This document shows, in pieces, positions 33,479 through 41,866 of a DNA stretch of 64,000 bases (position 1 is the stretch's first letter; each line of letters starts with the position of its first letter). The notes beneath the pieces were generated by a model. It was not told where the DNA came from. It was given only the letters and a program-made list of their open reading frames with translations, and did no database searches. The stretch is from Streptomyces griseus subsp. griseus (lineage in GTDB: Bacteria; Actinomycetota; Actinomycetes; Streptomycetales; Streptomycetaceae), in assembly GCF_000720255.1 (NCBI RefSeq), contig NZ_JOJE01000034.1, positions 1 through 64,000 on the forward strand, given 5' to 3'. Made by a program: the position numbers and the translations under genes.

Positions 33479-34282
33479 TCACCCGGGTTCCGGGCTGTCG
33501 ATGGGCCACTCGTACGCGAGCGCCCATTTGTTTCGCGGCAGTACGTGCAGGCAGATCTCCACCACGCGGTGTTCGGAGGTCAGGCCTTTGTGCGTGATCT
33601 CCAGGACGGACTGGTCGGCAGGAATCCCGAGTGCCTTGGCCTCGTCCGAGGACGGTGCCCTGACCTCGACTTCCTCGCGAAGGCGAACCTGCTTGAAGCC
33701 CGCTTCGGCCAGCCTCGACTTGCTGCCCCCAGTGCCCGTCTCCAGGTCTGCAAGGACAGGGCAGGCGTCGACGACGTCGGGCGGGAACCAGCTTGTCGCG
33801 ACCTGGATGACTTCGGCCGCATCCTCGTTGCCGGGCTGGCACGCGGACATGATCCGCGCGCGCTTCAGGGTCTTGGCGCGGTGGTGCATGCCGAATATCT
33901 CCGCCACCTTCTTGGGCGGCACGTCACGGTCGATGACCACCTGGTTCTTGAGGCTGAGGCCTCGAGCCTTCAGCTCCGCCTGGAAGGCTCCGGCGGCGCC
34001 GCCGGCTTCGCGAATCGCGGCCAGGTAGCGCGTGGTTCGGTCGGAGAGGAGCTTCCCGACCACCAGCGAAACGAAGGTGCCCTTCCCGCGGCGCGAGAAC
34101 ACCAGGCCCTCGCCCTCCAGCAGCCCGTAGACATCACGGGCGGTCTGGTAGGCGATGCCGTGATCCTTCTGGAGCTGGGGGACGCCAGGCAGGCGGGACC
34201 CCGGCGGCAGCGCGCCGCGCTCGATCTTGTCCCGGATGTCGGCGGCGATCCGCTCAACCTTCCCGGGCTCCTTCTTGGGCAC
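33479..34282 (-). CDS. GntR/UTRA-family transcriptional repressor
   Basis: A 267-residue HutC-type regulator. A winged helix at about residues 8-75 (KVERIAADIRDKIERGALPP, AYQTARDVYGLLEGEGLVFS, RRGKGTFV) precedes a UTRA ligand domain (about 100-262). Such regulators often act as transfer repressors (KorSA-like) on streptomycete plasmids; the name is not assigned here. GTG 34282 is preceded by AAGGA about 9 bases upstream. Its divergent promoter region faces the transfer operon, a natural target. Confidence 0.8.
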   Translation of the reverse strand: MPKKEPGKVERIAADIRDKIERGALPPGSRLPGVPQLQKDHGIAYQTARDVYGLLEGEGLVFSRRGKGTFVSLVVGKLLSDRTTRYLAAIREAGGAAGAFQAELKARGLSLKNQVVIDRDVPPKKVAEIFGMHHRAKTLKRARIMSACQPGNEDAAEVIQVATSWFPPDVVDACPVLADLETGTGGSKSRLAEAGFKQVRLREEVEVRAPSSDEAKALGIPADQSVLEITHKGLTSEHRVVEICLHVLPRNKWALAYEWPIDSPEPG

Positions 34283-34449
34283 CAGTTGCCTGTCCTTCCC
34301 CTTCGTGGCCGGCCAGCTGATCTCGCTGCCCGACGCGCACAGCATGACATGTCTAGTTGTCTCTCGAAAGTCGGAACACTCGGCGCATGTTTTCCTCCCC
34401 ATGAAAGCGCAGGTCAAGCCACATTCAGAACATTGGTTAGCTAGACAGG

Positions 34450-34479
34450 TTGACACCCGCTGGATAGCGGCGTTGTAAT
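34450..34479 (+). promoter_or_regulatory. Likely promoter of the transfer block
   Basis: TTGACA at 34450-34455 and TGTAAT at 34474-34479 with an 18-bp spacer, 120 bases before the first transfer-block gene. CTAGACAGGT overlaps the -35, and CTAGTTGTCT near 34350 resembles its half-site, so a GntR-type dyad operator is plausible. Confidence 0.6.
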
Positions 34480-34598
34480 CGAGGTGCTCCAGCGGCGGTG
34501 AGTAGCCGAACGCAAGGAGTAGCCACCCCGTCATGCCATGGCGCTGCTTGGCATGCCCGAACGCTCCGAGCCCGCCCCACCGAAGGGAGCACCACCCC

Positions 34599-34997
34599 AT
34601 GAACGTCACCAGCCGCCCCGCCGCCAGCCTCGCCACCGAGGACTTCGACATGGAGACCCAGGAGCTGCTGGACGCGATCGAGGTGGAGCTGCCGGAGTTC
34701 GGCGACGTCGACCTGGACGTCGCGTTCGGAACGCCGCTGGAGATGCACGAGTTCGTGACCCCGGACGAGCTGGCCCGCTGGGACGCCGCCTCCAGCCTCA
34801 AGAAGGGCCGGAAGGCCGCGCAGGACCAGGTCGCCCACGACTTCGCGGCGCGCAGGGCCGCAGCCGAGGACATCCTCGCGACGGACCCCTCGATCACCGA
34901 GCTGGTCCGCGAGCGCCTGGTCGACGCGCTCATCCCCTACGCCGCGCAGCTGCGCATCGCGCCGCCGGCCGCCGCGCTTCTGCCCGTCGCGGCCTAG
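34599..34997 (+). CDS. Hypothetical protein at start of transfer block
   Basis: A 132-residue acidic protein (many Glu/Asp), with GAAGGGAG upstream of ATG 34599. The middle (TPLEMHEFVTPDELARWDAA) and C-terminal helices give no recognised fold. A stable hairpin follows, so it may be transcribed separately from the next genes. Position downstream of the putative promoter suggests GntR control. Confidence 0.6.
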   Translation: MNVTSRPAASLATEDFDMETQELLDAIEVELPEFGDVDLDVAFGTPLEMHEFVTPDELARWDAASSLKKGRKAAQDQVAHDFAARRAAAEDILATDPSITELVRERLVDALIPYAAQLRIAPPAAALLPVAA

Positions 34998-35001
34998 CTC
35001 C

Positions 35002-35025
35002 AGCCGGGTCCTCACGGACCCGGCT
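35002..35025 (+). terminator. Hairpin terminator
   Basis: AGCCGGGTCC at 35002-35011, loop TCAC, GGACCCGGCT at 35016-35025: a perfect 10-bp stem directly after the preceding stop codon. Confidence 0.75.
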
Positions 35026-35419
35026 CCCCCACCCGGAACCGCCCACGAGGGCGGCGCCGGATGAGGGAGCCGGACTCGGATCCCGACAGCACCAGACGCC
35101 CAAGGTGAGGCCCGCCATCGCGGTGGGTGGATCTGCGGAGTGGCCGTTCCTTCTCAACTCCACATCGAACATCCGGCGCTACGACTAGCCGGCACCTCCG
35201 AGCAAGAGATCTGCGGAGGGGTGCCACCAGGTGAGTCCTCTGGTTGAACCGGCCCAGTCCGCAGGGGATGCGGACCGCCAGCCCGCAGGCGAGATGCGGG
35301 ACAGGCAACAGCGACAAGCCAGCCCTGCCGCGCAGACAGCTTCCGAAGCACCTTTTCCCTTGCCGCCCTCGGGCGGACAAGCGATCCGAACGCGCGGTGA
35401 GAAAGGGCGAAGATCGCGG

Positions 35420-35464
35420 GCCCCGTGGGAAGTAGCACGACCGGTTCGAGTCCGGTCCGGGGCA
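35420..35464 (+). other. tRNA-like minihelix, remnant or site
   Basis: GCCCCGT at 35420-35426 pairs with CCGGGGC at 35457-35463 (6 of 7), a base A follows, and directly inside lies a T arm, ACCGG TTCGAGT CCGGT (35440-35456). The 13-base middle lacks D and anticodon arms, so it is no working tRNA. Minus-strand open reading frames crossing it (35154-35541) are artefacts of this region. The 34998-35573 interval has no other gene. Confidence 0.5.
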
Positions 35465-35514
35465 CTGCGGCCATGCGCCGCTCGGAGCAGGGCATCCCGC
35501 CCGCCCGAAACGAC

Positions 35515-35551
35515 GACAACCCCCAAGGGATGAGGCCCCACGGGGGTTGTC
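35515..35551 (+). terminator. Hairpin in leader of the small genes
   Basis: GACAACCCCC at 35515-35524 pairs with GGGGGTTGTC at 35542-35551, loop 17 bases. It sits just before the 29-residue gene, so it may act as an attenuator. Confidence 0.5.
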
Positions 35552-35573
35552 CAGGACCTTGCTGGAGGCCCTG

Positions 35574-35663
35574 ATGCTCATCAGCATCGCACGCCCGATC
35601 GGCAACACCGACTCCGACCCGGACATGGACGAGGCCCTGCGCCGCGCCCGAGGCGGGAAGTGA
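35574..35663 (+). CDS. 29-residue peptide
   Basis: A 29-residue frame (starts MLISIARPIGNTDSDPDMDE) with GGAGG 5-6 bases before the ATG, overlapping the next gene start by 4 bases (GTGA). It could be a leader peptide; it ends in a basic RRARGGK. Confidence 0.45.
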   Translation: MLISIARPIGNTDSDPDMDEALRRARGGK

Positions 35664-35863
35664 TCGCCGTGAACTGCCGCCACCAGACCCCGTGTCCGCC
35701 GGCGAACAGCTCGGACCGCGAGGCCGCGCACATCGTCTCCCATCACCCCGAGCAGGGCTGGTCGCTGCTGTGTAACGGCGTCCTGGTCTTCGACGACACC
35801 GGCGAGCTGCTGCCGGACGGCAGCGTCATCGCCCCGCACCGGCCGCTCGCTATCGCGGCCTGA
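35660..35863 (+). CDS. DUF5999-like small protein
   Basis: A 67-residue protein with CRHQTPCP at the N-terminus and HPEQGWSLLCNGVLVFDDTG in the middle, which is close to streptomycete proteins I recall as DUF5999 (unchecked). Cys and His at the N-terminus may bind metal. GTG 35660 overlaps the 29-residue frame; GTG 35669 is an alternative. Common in mobile elements of the genus; function unknown. Confidence 0.7.
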   Translation: MIAVNCRHQTPCPPANSSDREAAHIVSHHPEQGWSLLCNGVLVFDDTGELLPDGSVIAPHRPLAIAA

Positions 35864-36009
35864 ACCCCCGGCGTTGCCCAGTCGCCACCGGCCCGCCCTG
35901 CGGCCCGGTGGCGGTGGAGAGCGACGGAAGTTCCCTTCCCCGCTCGTTCGGCCCTCCCCGCGATGGCTGAGGAGCACATCCCCAACTCCCCTGTCCCCAG
36001 GAGGACTCA

Positions 36010-36222
36010 ATGATCACCATCCCCGTCGCGCTGCTCTCCGGCGGCGCGGTCTGGCTGCTGTGGAAGGCGGACCTGGCGATGGGCGCCGTGATCGCGGCGC
36101 TGATCTGCGGCTACGCCCTGGCCACGTCCCCGATCGCCGGGGCGATCAACGGCATCGGCTCCGGCATCGCCACGGCGGTGCAGAACGCCGGCGACAACAG
36201 CCAGGCCAGCAGCAGCCGGTGA
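36010..36222 (+). CDS. Small membrane protein of the transfer block
   Basis: A 70-residue protein with a hydrophobic segment at about residues 2-17 and a second at about 22-45 (MGAVIAALICGYALATSPIAGAI), then a Ser-rich tail. It resembles small spread-type proteins of streptomycete plasmids by size and position. Upstream AGGAGG near 36001 supports the start ATG 36010. Confidence 0.6.
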   Translation: MITIPVALLSGGAVWLLWKADLAMGAVIAALICGYALATSPIAGAINGIGSGIATAVQNAGDNSQASSSR

Positions 36223-36330
36223 ACCTGCCGTCTGCCCGTGGCTCCGGGCCCCGGTCCGGAACCGCGGGGAGGTGACAGAGCCCCCGCCCGCACAACCCCC
36301 TGATCCCTCTCCGGAAGGACTCCCACCCAC

Positions 36331-36798
36331 ATGAGCGACGACACCGGTAGCTCCGAGGTCAAGGTCGGCTCGGACCTCCACAAGATGATCCAGCAGCTCG
36401 AGAAGATCGAGTTCAAGACCGACCGCGACCTCTACAACTACGCGAAGCTCCTGCGCGCGATCGGCTTCGAGTTGTACACGCGCGTGGCGTTCGACGCCGA
36501 CATGATCACCGCGATCCTCAGCCAGTACAAGGGCAAGTGGTACACGTTCGGCCTCCAGTCCAAGATCCGCGCGAAGCTGGTCGGCGCCCACCTCAAGGCG
36601 GGTGCGTCGGCGGCGAAGGTGCTCGGACTGGCGGGCGTGAAAATGTACGCGAGCTTCGTCAAACACTTCATCCGGCCCGAGCAGGAAGCCGAGGCCGAGG
36701 CCCGCAAGGGCAAGGGCTCGAAGAAGCCCGGGTTCTCCATCGGTGACAAGCCGTCTGACACCGCCGGGAAGCCCGGCGAAGCAGGAAGGGCCGCCTAA
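36331..36798 (+). CDS. Putative plasmid transfer protein upstream of TraB
   Basis: A 155-residue basic protein, probably soluble or membrane-peripheral, with LHKMIQQLEKIEFKTDRDLY near residues 16-35 and YKGKWYTFGLQSKIRAKLVG near 72-92. It ends 0 bases before the TraB gene, so the two are coupled. Proteins in this position often help TraB assemble at the hyphal tip; no recognised domain supports this. Confidence 0.6.
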   Translation: MSDDTGSSEVKVGSDLHKMIQQLEKIEFKTDRDLYNYAKLLRAIGFELYTRVAFDADMITAILSQYKGKWYTFGLQSKIRAKLVGAHLKAGASAAKVLGLAGVKMYASFVKHFIRPEQEAEAEARKGKGSKKPGFSIGDKPSDTAGKPGEAGRAA

Positions 36799-38943
36799 AT
36801 GGCACGCCGCGCATCTCGTTCGAAGAAGTTCGACCCCCGCAGCGACGAAGAGATCCAGGAGAGCCGCGGTGCCCGGCTCACCTACGGCGGGCCCTGGGCG
36901 GTCACCGTCCTCGGGCCGCTCCCCGTGGAGCTCGCGCACGTCGCGCTCACCGGCAACCCCACCGCCCTGGCGCTCGCCTCGCTGGGGCTGGCCGGCACCG
37001 GCGCGGCCGTGTGCCGCCTGATGTCCCACATCGACGCCAAGGCCAAGCGCCCCAAGGACCAGCGGATCTGGCACCAGGTCAACACCGGTGTCGTCACCGC
37101 CGCTGCCACCCTGGGCACGGTCGTCGGCGTCGACACCCCGGCAACGGCCGCGGCCTGGTTCCTCGGGGGCGTCGGGATGGCGGCCGCGAACAACCTCTGG
37201 AGCAAGTTCTACAAGGCGGGCTCGGAGAAGAGCGCCAGCCGGTGGGAGAAGCTCGAGAGCGAGATCGGCCTGGCCAAGCACGAGCTGAAGGAGGCCGCCT
37301 CCAACGGCAAGGGCACCGTGATCGCCACGGTGGAGGCCAAGGACGGCGCGACCGCCGACGACCTCGCGCGCAGGATCCCCGCGATGGCTTCGGCCCTGAA
37401 GCTGGGCAAGGGACGCATCACCCACACCGTGGACGATGACGACTCCTCCCAGGTCACCCTGCGCGTGCAGGTCGCCGACCTGCTCAAGGAGGGCTTCCCC
37501 TGGCGCGGCCCGTCCGCGTTCGGCGCGTCCATCGGCGACGTTCCGATCCGCACCGGCCGCTACGAGGACGGCGAGGACGTCCTGCTCAACCTCACCGGCA
37601 TGCTGCGCGACCCGGGCCCGCTGTCCAACGGCAACGTTGAGCACTGCATCGCGATGGGCGTGAACGGTGCCGGTAAGACGCAGGGCAACCAGCTCATCAT
37701 CACCGAGGTCGGCACCCGCACCGAGGCCTCTGTGATCGTGATCGACTGCTCGAAGTTCCAGCAGGACTTCGGGCACGTCCGGCACGGCATCGAGTGGCCG
37801 ATCGACAAGAAGGACGCCGCCCGGCGATTCTTCAAGATCCTGCCCAACGCGATCGAGAAGCGCACCGACTTCCTCGCCGCGAAGGGCATGTCGAAGTGGG
37901 AGCCCGGCTGCGGCCTCAACTTCCTCGTCATCATCGGTGAGGAAGCCGCGGACTTCGCCGCCGACAACGAGCACTACCAGAAGATCCTGCGCACGGCGCG
38001 CGCCGCCGGCATCTGGATCCTGACGTCCATCCAGCGTGCGACGCACAACAACATGGACACCGACTCCCGCGCCAACTCGCCCGCTGGCCTGTGCTTCGGC
38101 CTGCGGGACGGCGCCGACTCCCAGTACTGCCTGCCGGACGAGGCCGTGGAGGCCGGCGCCTGGCCGCAGTGGGGCAACCGCAAGCCGGGTTACCACTACG
38201 CGGCGGGCCTGGGCATCCCGGAGGAGCGGTGGCACGTCACCGCCCGCACCGAGCTGGCCAGCAAGCGCGACCAGGCCGACGCCATCACCGCAGGCGCGGC
38301 GATCCGCACCCCGCTGGACGCGACCACCGCTGAGGCGTTCGGCGACCTGTACACCAACCGCACCACGTACGACGCCCCCCTGCTGCCCAAGGAGGAGGGA
38401 GAGGAGAACAACCCCCAGCAGCAGGCGGCTCCGGCCCCCGCCGCCCCCGCGGCCTCCCCGGCCGCGGCGGCGCCGGCCTACTCCGGACCGCCCGAGGAGG
38501 AGATGGACGACGTGGACGAGGACACCATCGCGCGCGAAGTCGAGGAGCTCAACGAGATGCTGCAGAACGTGCTGGACGAGGACCCCGAGCCCGGCGAGTA
38601 CGACCACCTGCGCATCGAGGACGAGATCGAGGCCCCGGCCGACGACGCCCCCGTCCTCTCGCTGGGCGGCGACGACGACGCCGACAAGCTCACCAGCGAG
38701 CAGGGCCGCCAGGAGCTCTACAAGCGGCTCGACACGTGGGTGCGCGAAGGCAAACTGTCGTTTGCTCCCCGCGAGGTCACCGACATCCTCCTGCGGGTCG
38801 GCCTGGCCGACACCAAGCGCTGGTTCTACCGCGAGCGCGACCGCCTCATCGAGCGCAAGGTGATCTCCGAGGACGAGTCCGAGGAGGGCTTCGGCCACTA
38901 CGACATCCTCCGCTCCCCCCTCTCCAGCGACAACGGAGAGTAG
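36799..38943 (+). CDS. traB: FtsK/SpoIIIE-like DNA translocase, TraB-type transfer protein
   Basis: A 714-residue protein. Two to three hydrophobic segments (about residues 30-75 and 95-120) anchor the N-terminus. Walker A GVNGAGKT lies at 287-294, Walker B-like NFLVIIGEEAADF near 373-387, and SIQRATHN near 412. A Pro/Ala/Glu linker (about 530-615) leads to a C-terminal winged-helix-like domain (EVTDILLRVGLADTKRWFYR) that in TraB proteins reads 8-bp repeats in the clt locus. TraB moves double-stranded DNA between mycelia. GTGCGCAC repeats follow the gene directly and are candidate clt repeats. Confidence 0.85.
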   Translation: MARRASRSKKFDPRSDEEIQESRGARLTYGGPWAVTVLGPLPVELAHVALTGNPTALALASLGLAGTGAAVCRLMSHIDAKAKRPKDQRIWHQVNTGVVTAAATLGTVVGVDTPATAAAWFLGGVGMAAANNLWSKFYKAGSEKSASRWEKLESEIGLAKHELKEAASNGKGTVIATVEAKDGATADDLARRIPAMASALKLGKGRITHTVDDDDSSQVTLRVQVADLLKEGFPWRGPSAFGASIGDVPIRTGRYEDGEDVLLNLTGMLRDPGPLSNGNVEHCIAMGVNGAGKTQGNQLIITEVGTRTEASVIVIDCSKFQQDFGHVRHGIEWPIDKKDAARRFFKILPNAIEKRTDFLAAKGMSKWEPGCGLNFLVIIGEEAADFAADNEHYQKILRTARAAGIWILTSIQRATHNNMDTDSRANSPAGLCFGLRDGADSQYCLPDEAVEAGAWPQWGNRKPGYHYAAGLGIPEERWHVTARTELASKRDQADAITAGAAIRTPLDATTAEAFGDLYTNRTTYDAPLLPKEEGEENNPQQQAAPAPAAPAASPAAAAPAYSGPPEEEMDDVDEDTIAREVEELNEMLQNVLDEDPEPGEYDHLRIEDEIEAPADDAPVLSLGGDDDADKLTSEQGRQELYKRLDTWVREGKLSFAPREVTDILLRVGLADTKRWFYRERDRLIERKVISEDESEEGFGHYDILRSPLSSDNGE

Positions 38944-38953
38944 TCAAAACCGG

Positions 38954-39089
38954 GTGCGCACGGTGCGCAGCGTCGCGCACCGTGCGCACCCGTCCCCGCC
39001 CCAGGTAGGGACCCCGCACCCTGGCCGCGCACCACCCAATGCGTACCGGTTTGTCCCGCGCGCACGGTGCGCACCGACGCCGTGCGCAC
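38954..39089. repeat. GTGCGCAC octamer cluster, candidate clt
   Basis: Exact GTGCGCAC at 38954, 38982, 39067 and 39082, with one-base variants at 38963, 39025 and 39058 and a two-base one at 38973. The octamer is self-complementary. The position right after traB and the 8-bp unit match the known form of clt loci. A cluster of the same octamer lies next to the relaxase gene. Confidence 0.75.
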
Positions 39090-39107
39090 CTTACGGAAGG
39101 TAATCGA

Positions 39108-40484
39108 ATGGCAGACCGCCCCGAGGCGCCGCCGCCCTTCACCAAGGCCCAGAAGTGGGCCATCGGCATCGCCGGAATCTTCTTCGCAGGCCTCGCCGGA
39201 CTCGGTGGATACGGCTCCTTCGCCGCCGTCGAAGACGTCGCCCGCACCTACGGCTTCGGATCCCACTCCTGGATCGTCCCCATCGGCGTTGACCTGGGCA
39301 TTCTCGCCCTCCTGGTCGTCGACCTGGTCCTGGAGCAGCTCGACATGCCCCTCGCCCCCCTCCGGTGGCTCGCATGGGCGTTCACGGCTGCAACAATCTG
39401 GTTCAACATGGCGGCAGTTGATACCGATTTGCCCTGGCACGAGCGCGTCACCGGCCAGGGCATGCACGCCGCCATGCCGGTGCTGTTCGTCGCGTTCATG
39501 GAGGGCGTCCGGCACGCCGTACGGCGCCGCACCGGGATGACCTCCGAGCGCCGCATGGACGGCATCCGGCTCAGCCGCTGGTTCCTGGACCCCGTCGGCA
39601 CATTCGGCATCTGGCGCCGGATGGTCCTCTGGGAGGTCCGCTCCTACCGGATCGGCCTGATCCTGGAGCGGCACCGCCGCAAGGTGATCGGGGACCTCCG
39701 GTCCCGGTACGGGCGCCGCTGGCGCAGCAAGGCCCCCGCAGAGAAGCTGTGGCCCCTTCGCGGCGGCATGCTGGACCTCGCCCTGGAGCTGACGGGGACC
39801 ACAGCGGGGACCAACCCCACCGTCGGCGGGGACCACCCCGCCCTCCCGGCCCCCACCACGGACACGACGGCCCCCGCCCTGGCCCCCAGTTCGGGGGCCA
39901 CGGTCCCCGAACTGGCCCCCGCACCGGCTCACCCGGTCCCCGCCCCGGCAGGGACCACCGCCCCGGCAGGGACCGCCACCAGCGAAGAGACCGGCCCCCG
40001 CACCTCCGGGACCGCCGCCGCACACACCCACACGGCGGGGACCATCACCGTGAAGGTCCCCAACGACAGCCACACCGACGGGGACCACACCGCTCCGGCG
40101 GGGACCACCGACGGGGACCACACCGGCACCGAGGGGACCACCCCGGCCAACGCGGCCCCCGCCAACGGCCCCCGCCCCCAGCACCCGGGAGCCACTGGCC
40201 CCGTCGCTGAGGGCCGCTACCCGGAGATGGACCTCTCCCAGGGGGCCAACTCCCGCGCCCGCGAGTACAGCGTGGCCCCCGCGCGGCCCGACATCGACGA
40301 CGTCAAGCTCGCCGAAGCCCGGGACCTCGCGCGCGGCATCATCCGCGCCGGATCCAGCAAGGTCTCGCGCCGCTCGCTCAAGGCCGCCGGCCTCACCGGC
40401 AAGACGGAGACCGTCCAGGCGCTCGCCGATCTCCTCAACGAGGAAATCGCCAACGGCGAGCTCGTCCTGGACGAGACCGCGTAA
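39108..40484 (+). CDS. DUF2637-type membrane protein (spread-like) with repeat-rich linker
   Basis: A 458-residue protein. The N-terminal ~150 residues carry three to four membrane segments (about 15-37, 50-70, 78-98, 118-135) as in DUF2637 proteins of actinobacterial plasmids. A long Pro/Thr/Ala-rich linker follows (about 225-375), and a small C-terminal winged-helix-like part (SRRSLKAAGLTGKTETVQAL). It may work with TraB in intramycelial spread. ATG 39108 is preceded by GGAAGG. The linker DNA holds a dense GGGGACC repeat. Confidence 0.75.
   Translation: MADRPEAPPPFTKAQKWAIGIAGIFFAGLAGLGGYGSFAAVEDVARTYGFGSHSWIVPIGVDLGILALLVVDLVLEQLDMPLAPLRWLAWAFTAATIWFNMAAVDTDLPWHERVTGQGMHAAMPVLFVAFMEGVRHAVRRRTGMTSERRMDGIRLSRWFLDPVGTFGIWRRMVLWEVRSYRIGLILERHRRKVIGDLRSRYGRRWRSKAPAEKLWPLRGGMLDLALELTGTTAGTNPTVGGDHPALPAPTTDTTAPALAPSSGATVPELAPAPAHPVPAPAGTTAPAGTATSEETGPRTSGTAAAHTHTAGTITVKVPNDSHTDGDHTAPAGTTDGDHTGTEGTTPANAAPANGPRPQHPGATGPVAEGRYPEMDLSQGANSRAREYSVAPARPDIDDVKLAEARDLARGIIRAGSSKVSRRSLKAAGLTGKTETVQALADLLNEEIANGELVLDETA
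39794..40139. repeat. GGGACC repeats inside the DUF2637-type gene
   Basis: GGGACC occurs eleven times and its complement GGTCCC three times within 350 bp. The motif is read both as GGG-ACC (Gly-Thr) and as GGG-GAC-C (Gly-Asp), so the DNA rather than the peptide is repeated. Use of GGG for Gly is uncommon nearby. Confidence 0.7.
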
Positions 40485-40519
40485 CGCCCCGCATGAACCA
40501 CGAACCGGAGGAAGACACC

Positions 40520-40657
40520 GTGGACTTCACGTTCGACTTCACCGAGCAGCGGGACGAACCGATCGAGCTGCCGCTCGCGGACGGCCCCACCCACCCGCCG
40601 ACGATCCTGCTGCGGGGCCAGGTCATGGCCTCGCGCTGGCACACGCTGACCGACTGA
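40520..40657 (+). CDS. 45-residue protein
   Basis: Starts at GTG 40520 with GGAGGA 7 bases upstream (MDFTFDFTEQRDEPIELPLA). Acidic start, then ILLRGQVMASRWHT. Terminated by the strong hairpin at 40701. Short proteins like this are common in streptomycete transfer blocks; no family assigned. Confidence 0.45.
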   Translation: MDFTFDFTEQRDEPIELPLADGPTHPPTILLRGQVMASRWHTLTD

Positions 40658-40700
40658 CCCGAGCCGAGCTGTTGAAGCCAGCTCGGCTCGATCGGCTGCA

Positions 40701-40745
40701 CAGCAGGAGGCCCGCACCGACAACGCCGGTACGGGCCTCCTGCTG
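40701..40745 (+). terminator. Strong hairpin terminator
   Basis: CAGCAGGAGGCCCG at 40701-40714 pairs with CGGGCCTCCTGCTG at 40732-40745, 43 bases after the 45-residue gene. It separates the traB group from the next genes. Confidence 0.8.
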
Positions 40746-40881
40746 TCCGCAGATGTTCCGACAGCTCCAAGGGCTCCGAGGTGTTGAAGCCACCCCGGAG
40801 CCCCTGAAGAGGCCGGAGCCTCCCCGGGCGATCTCACGCCAAATGACCCGCCCGAGCTCCCCATCTGAGGAGGACACCATC

Positions 40882-41388
40882 ATGCCGTCCTACGGCGAGC
40901 AGCCCCAGACCGCATACCTGCCGACTCCACTGCCGCCCCAGTACGGGCAGGCACCCGCCCCCGCCTACGGCCAGCACGTCGTCCCGCTCCCCCAGGGCAC
41001 GGTCGTCTACCCGCCGACCGCCGGCCTGGACGGCGTGGTCGTCGTCCCCGGCCCGTACGGCCAGCAGACGGCCTACTACACGCCGCCGCCCGCCCCGGCC
41101 CCGCAGCCGCTCGTCTCCCCGCTCCTGATCAAGGCCGCCCTGGTGGCCTTCATCGTCGGCATCGGCGGCGTCGGCGTCTTCTTCCTGATCCACGCGATCG
41201 TGGAGCTGGTCAACGCGCTCGTCACCCTCGGGCTCATCGGCCTCGCAGGCCTGGGCGGCTGGATCCTGCTGAAGCTGTTCACCACCACGGGCACCGGACG
41301 CGGCGACACCATCAACGTCAGCGCCAAGGGACGCTCCCGTGTCCAGGTCCACACCGGCCGCGGACACAACCGTGGCCGTCGCCGCTGA
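40882..41388 (+). CDS. Pro/Tyr-rich membrane protein, spread-like
   Basis: A 168-residue protein. The first 85 residues are Pro/Gln/Tyr-rich (YGQAPAPAYGQH), followed by one or two membrane helices (about 88-135) and a basic tail (GRGHNRGRRR). This shape is typical of plasmid spread (Spd) proteins. GAGGAGGACACC precedes ATG 40882. It overlaps the next gene by 50 bases. Confidence 0.65.
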   Translation: MPSYGEQPQTAYLPTPLPPQYGQAPAPAYGQHVVPLPQGTVVYPPTAGLDGVVVVPGPYGQQTAYYTPPPAPAPQPLVSPLLIKAALVAFIVGIGGVGVFFLIHAIVELVNALVTLGLIGLAGLGGWILLKLFTTTGTGRGDTINVSAKGRSRVQVHTGRGHNRGRRR

Positions 41389-41866
41389 ACTCAAGTCCCC
41401 GGCCGATGAGCCGGTCGTCCGGGACATCGACCTGTACGGCGACGGCGACGTCTTCCCCACCTACGGCTACCTCAAGGTGCCCGGCGCGGCAGAGATCCGC
41501 AAAGCCGCCCGGGGCGAGGGCCCCGTCCCCGCAACCGGGTTAGCCACCCGCCGCCAGTTACGCGCGATGGGCCTGTGCCCCGGCGGCCACGAGCCCGTCG
41601 CCCAGATGGTCTGGCGCACCGGCAAGCGCATGGCCTGGCTGTACAGCCTCGAGCTCGCCAAGCCCAAACGCGTGCCGACGCTCGCTCAGGAAGCCGCGCT
41701 CGACAAGGCCATGGCCCGACGCCAGACCTGCCCGAAGTGCCGCCGAAGGTACTTCCGGTGCCTCCCGCTCAAAACGCTCGGCATGTGCCTGGAGTGCCAC
41801 GACGGCACCCCCGCAGACCCAGCCGACTACGTCTCCGCTGCCACGCAGTGGCTGACGGCTGCCTGA
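41339..41866 (+). CDS. RRQLR-type zinc-ribbon protein
   Basis: A 175-residue protein with RRQLRAMGLCPGG near residues 71-83, a signature I associate with streptomycete mobile-element proteins of unknown role, and CPKC plus CLEC near 130-153, a zinc ribbon. GTG 41339 is within the preceding gene (50-base overlap). Function unknown; RNA or DNA binding is plausible from the basic character and zinc ribbon. Confidence 0.65.
   Translation: MSRSTPAADTTVAVAAELKSPADEPVVRDIDLYGDGDVFPTYGYLKVPGAAEIRKAARGEGPVPATGLATRRQLRAMGLCPGGHEPVAQMVWRTGKRMAWLYSLELAKPKRVPTLAQEAALDKAMARRQTCPKCRRRYFRCLPLKTLGMCLECHDGTPADPADYVSAATQWLTAA

Noticed and set aside
35154..35541. Minus-strand frames containing RTGLEPV-type peptide
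   Set aside because: This peptide arises by translating the antisense of tRNA 3' ends; it overlaps the tRNA-like minihelix and is not a real protein.
36007..38898. A very long minus-strand open frame (963 codons) opposite traB
   Set aside because: An antisense shadow of a GC-rich gene. The plus strand encodes a coherent FtsK/TraB protein with Walker motifs; the minus frame gives low-complexity Val/Gly/Leu with no start signal.
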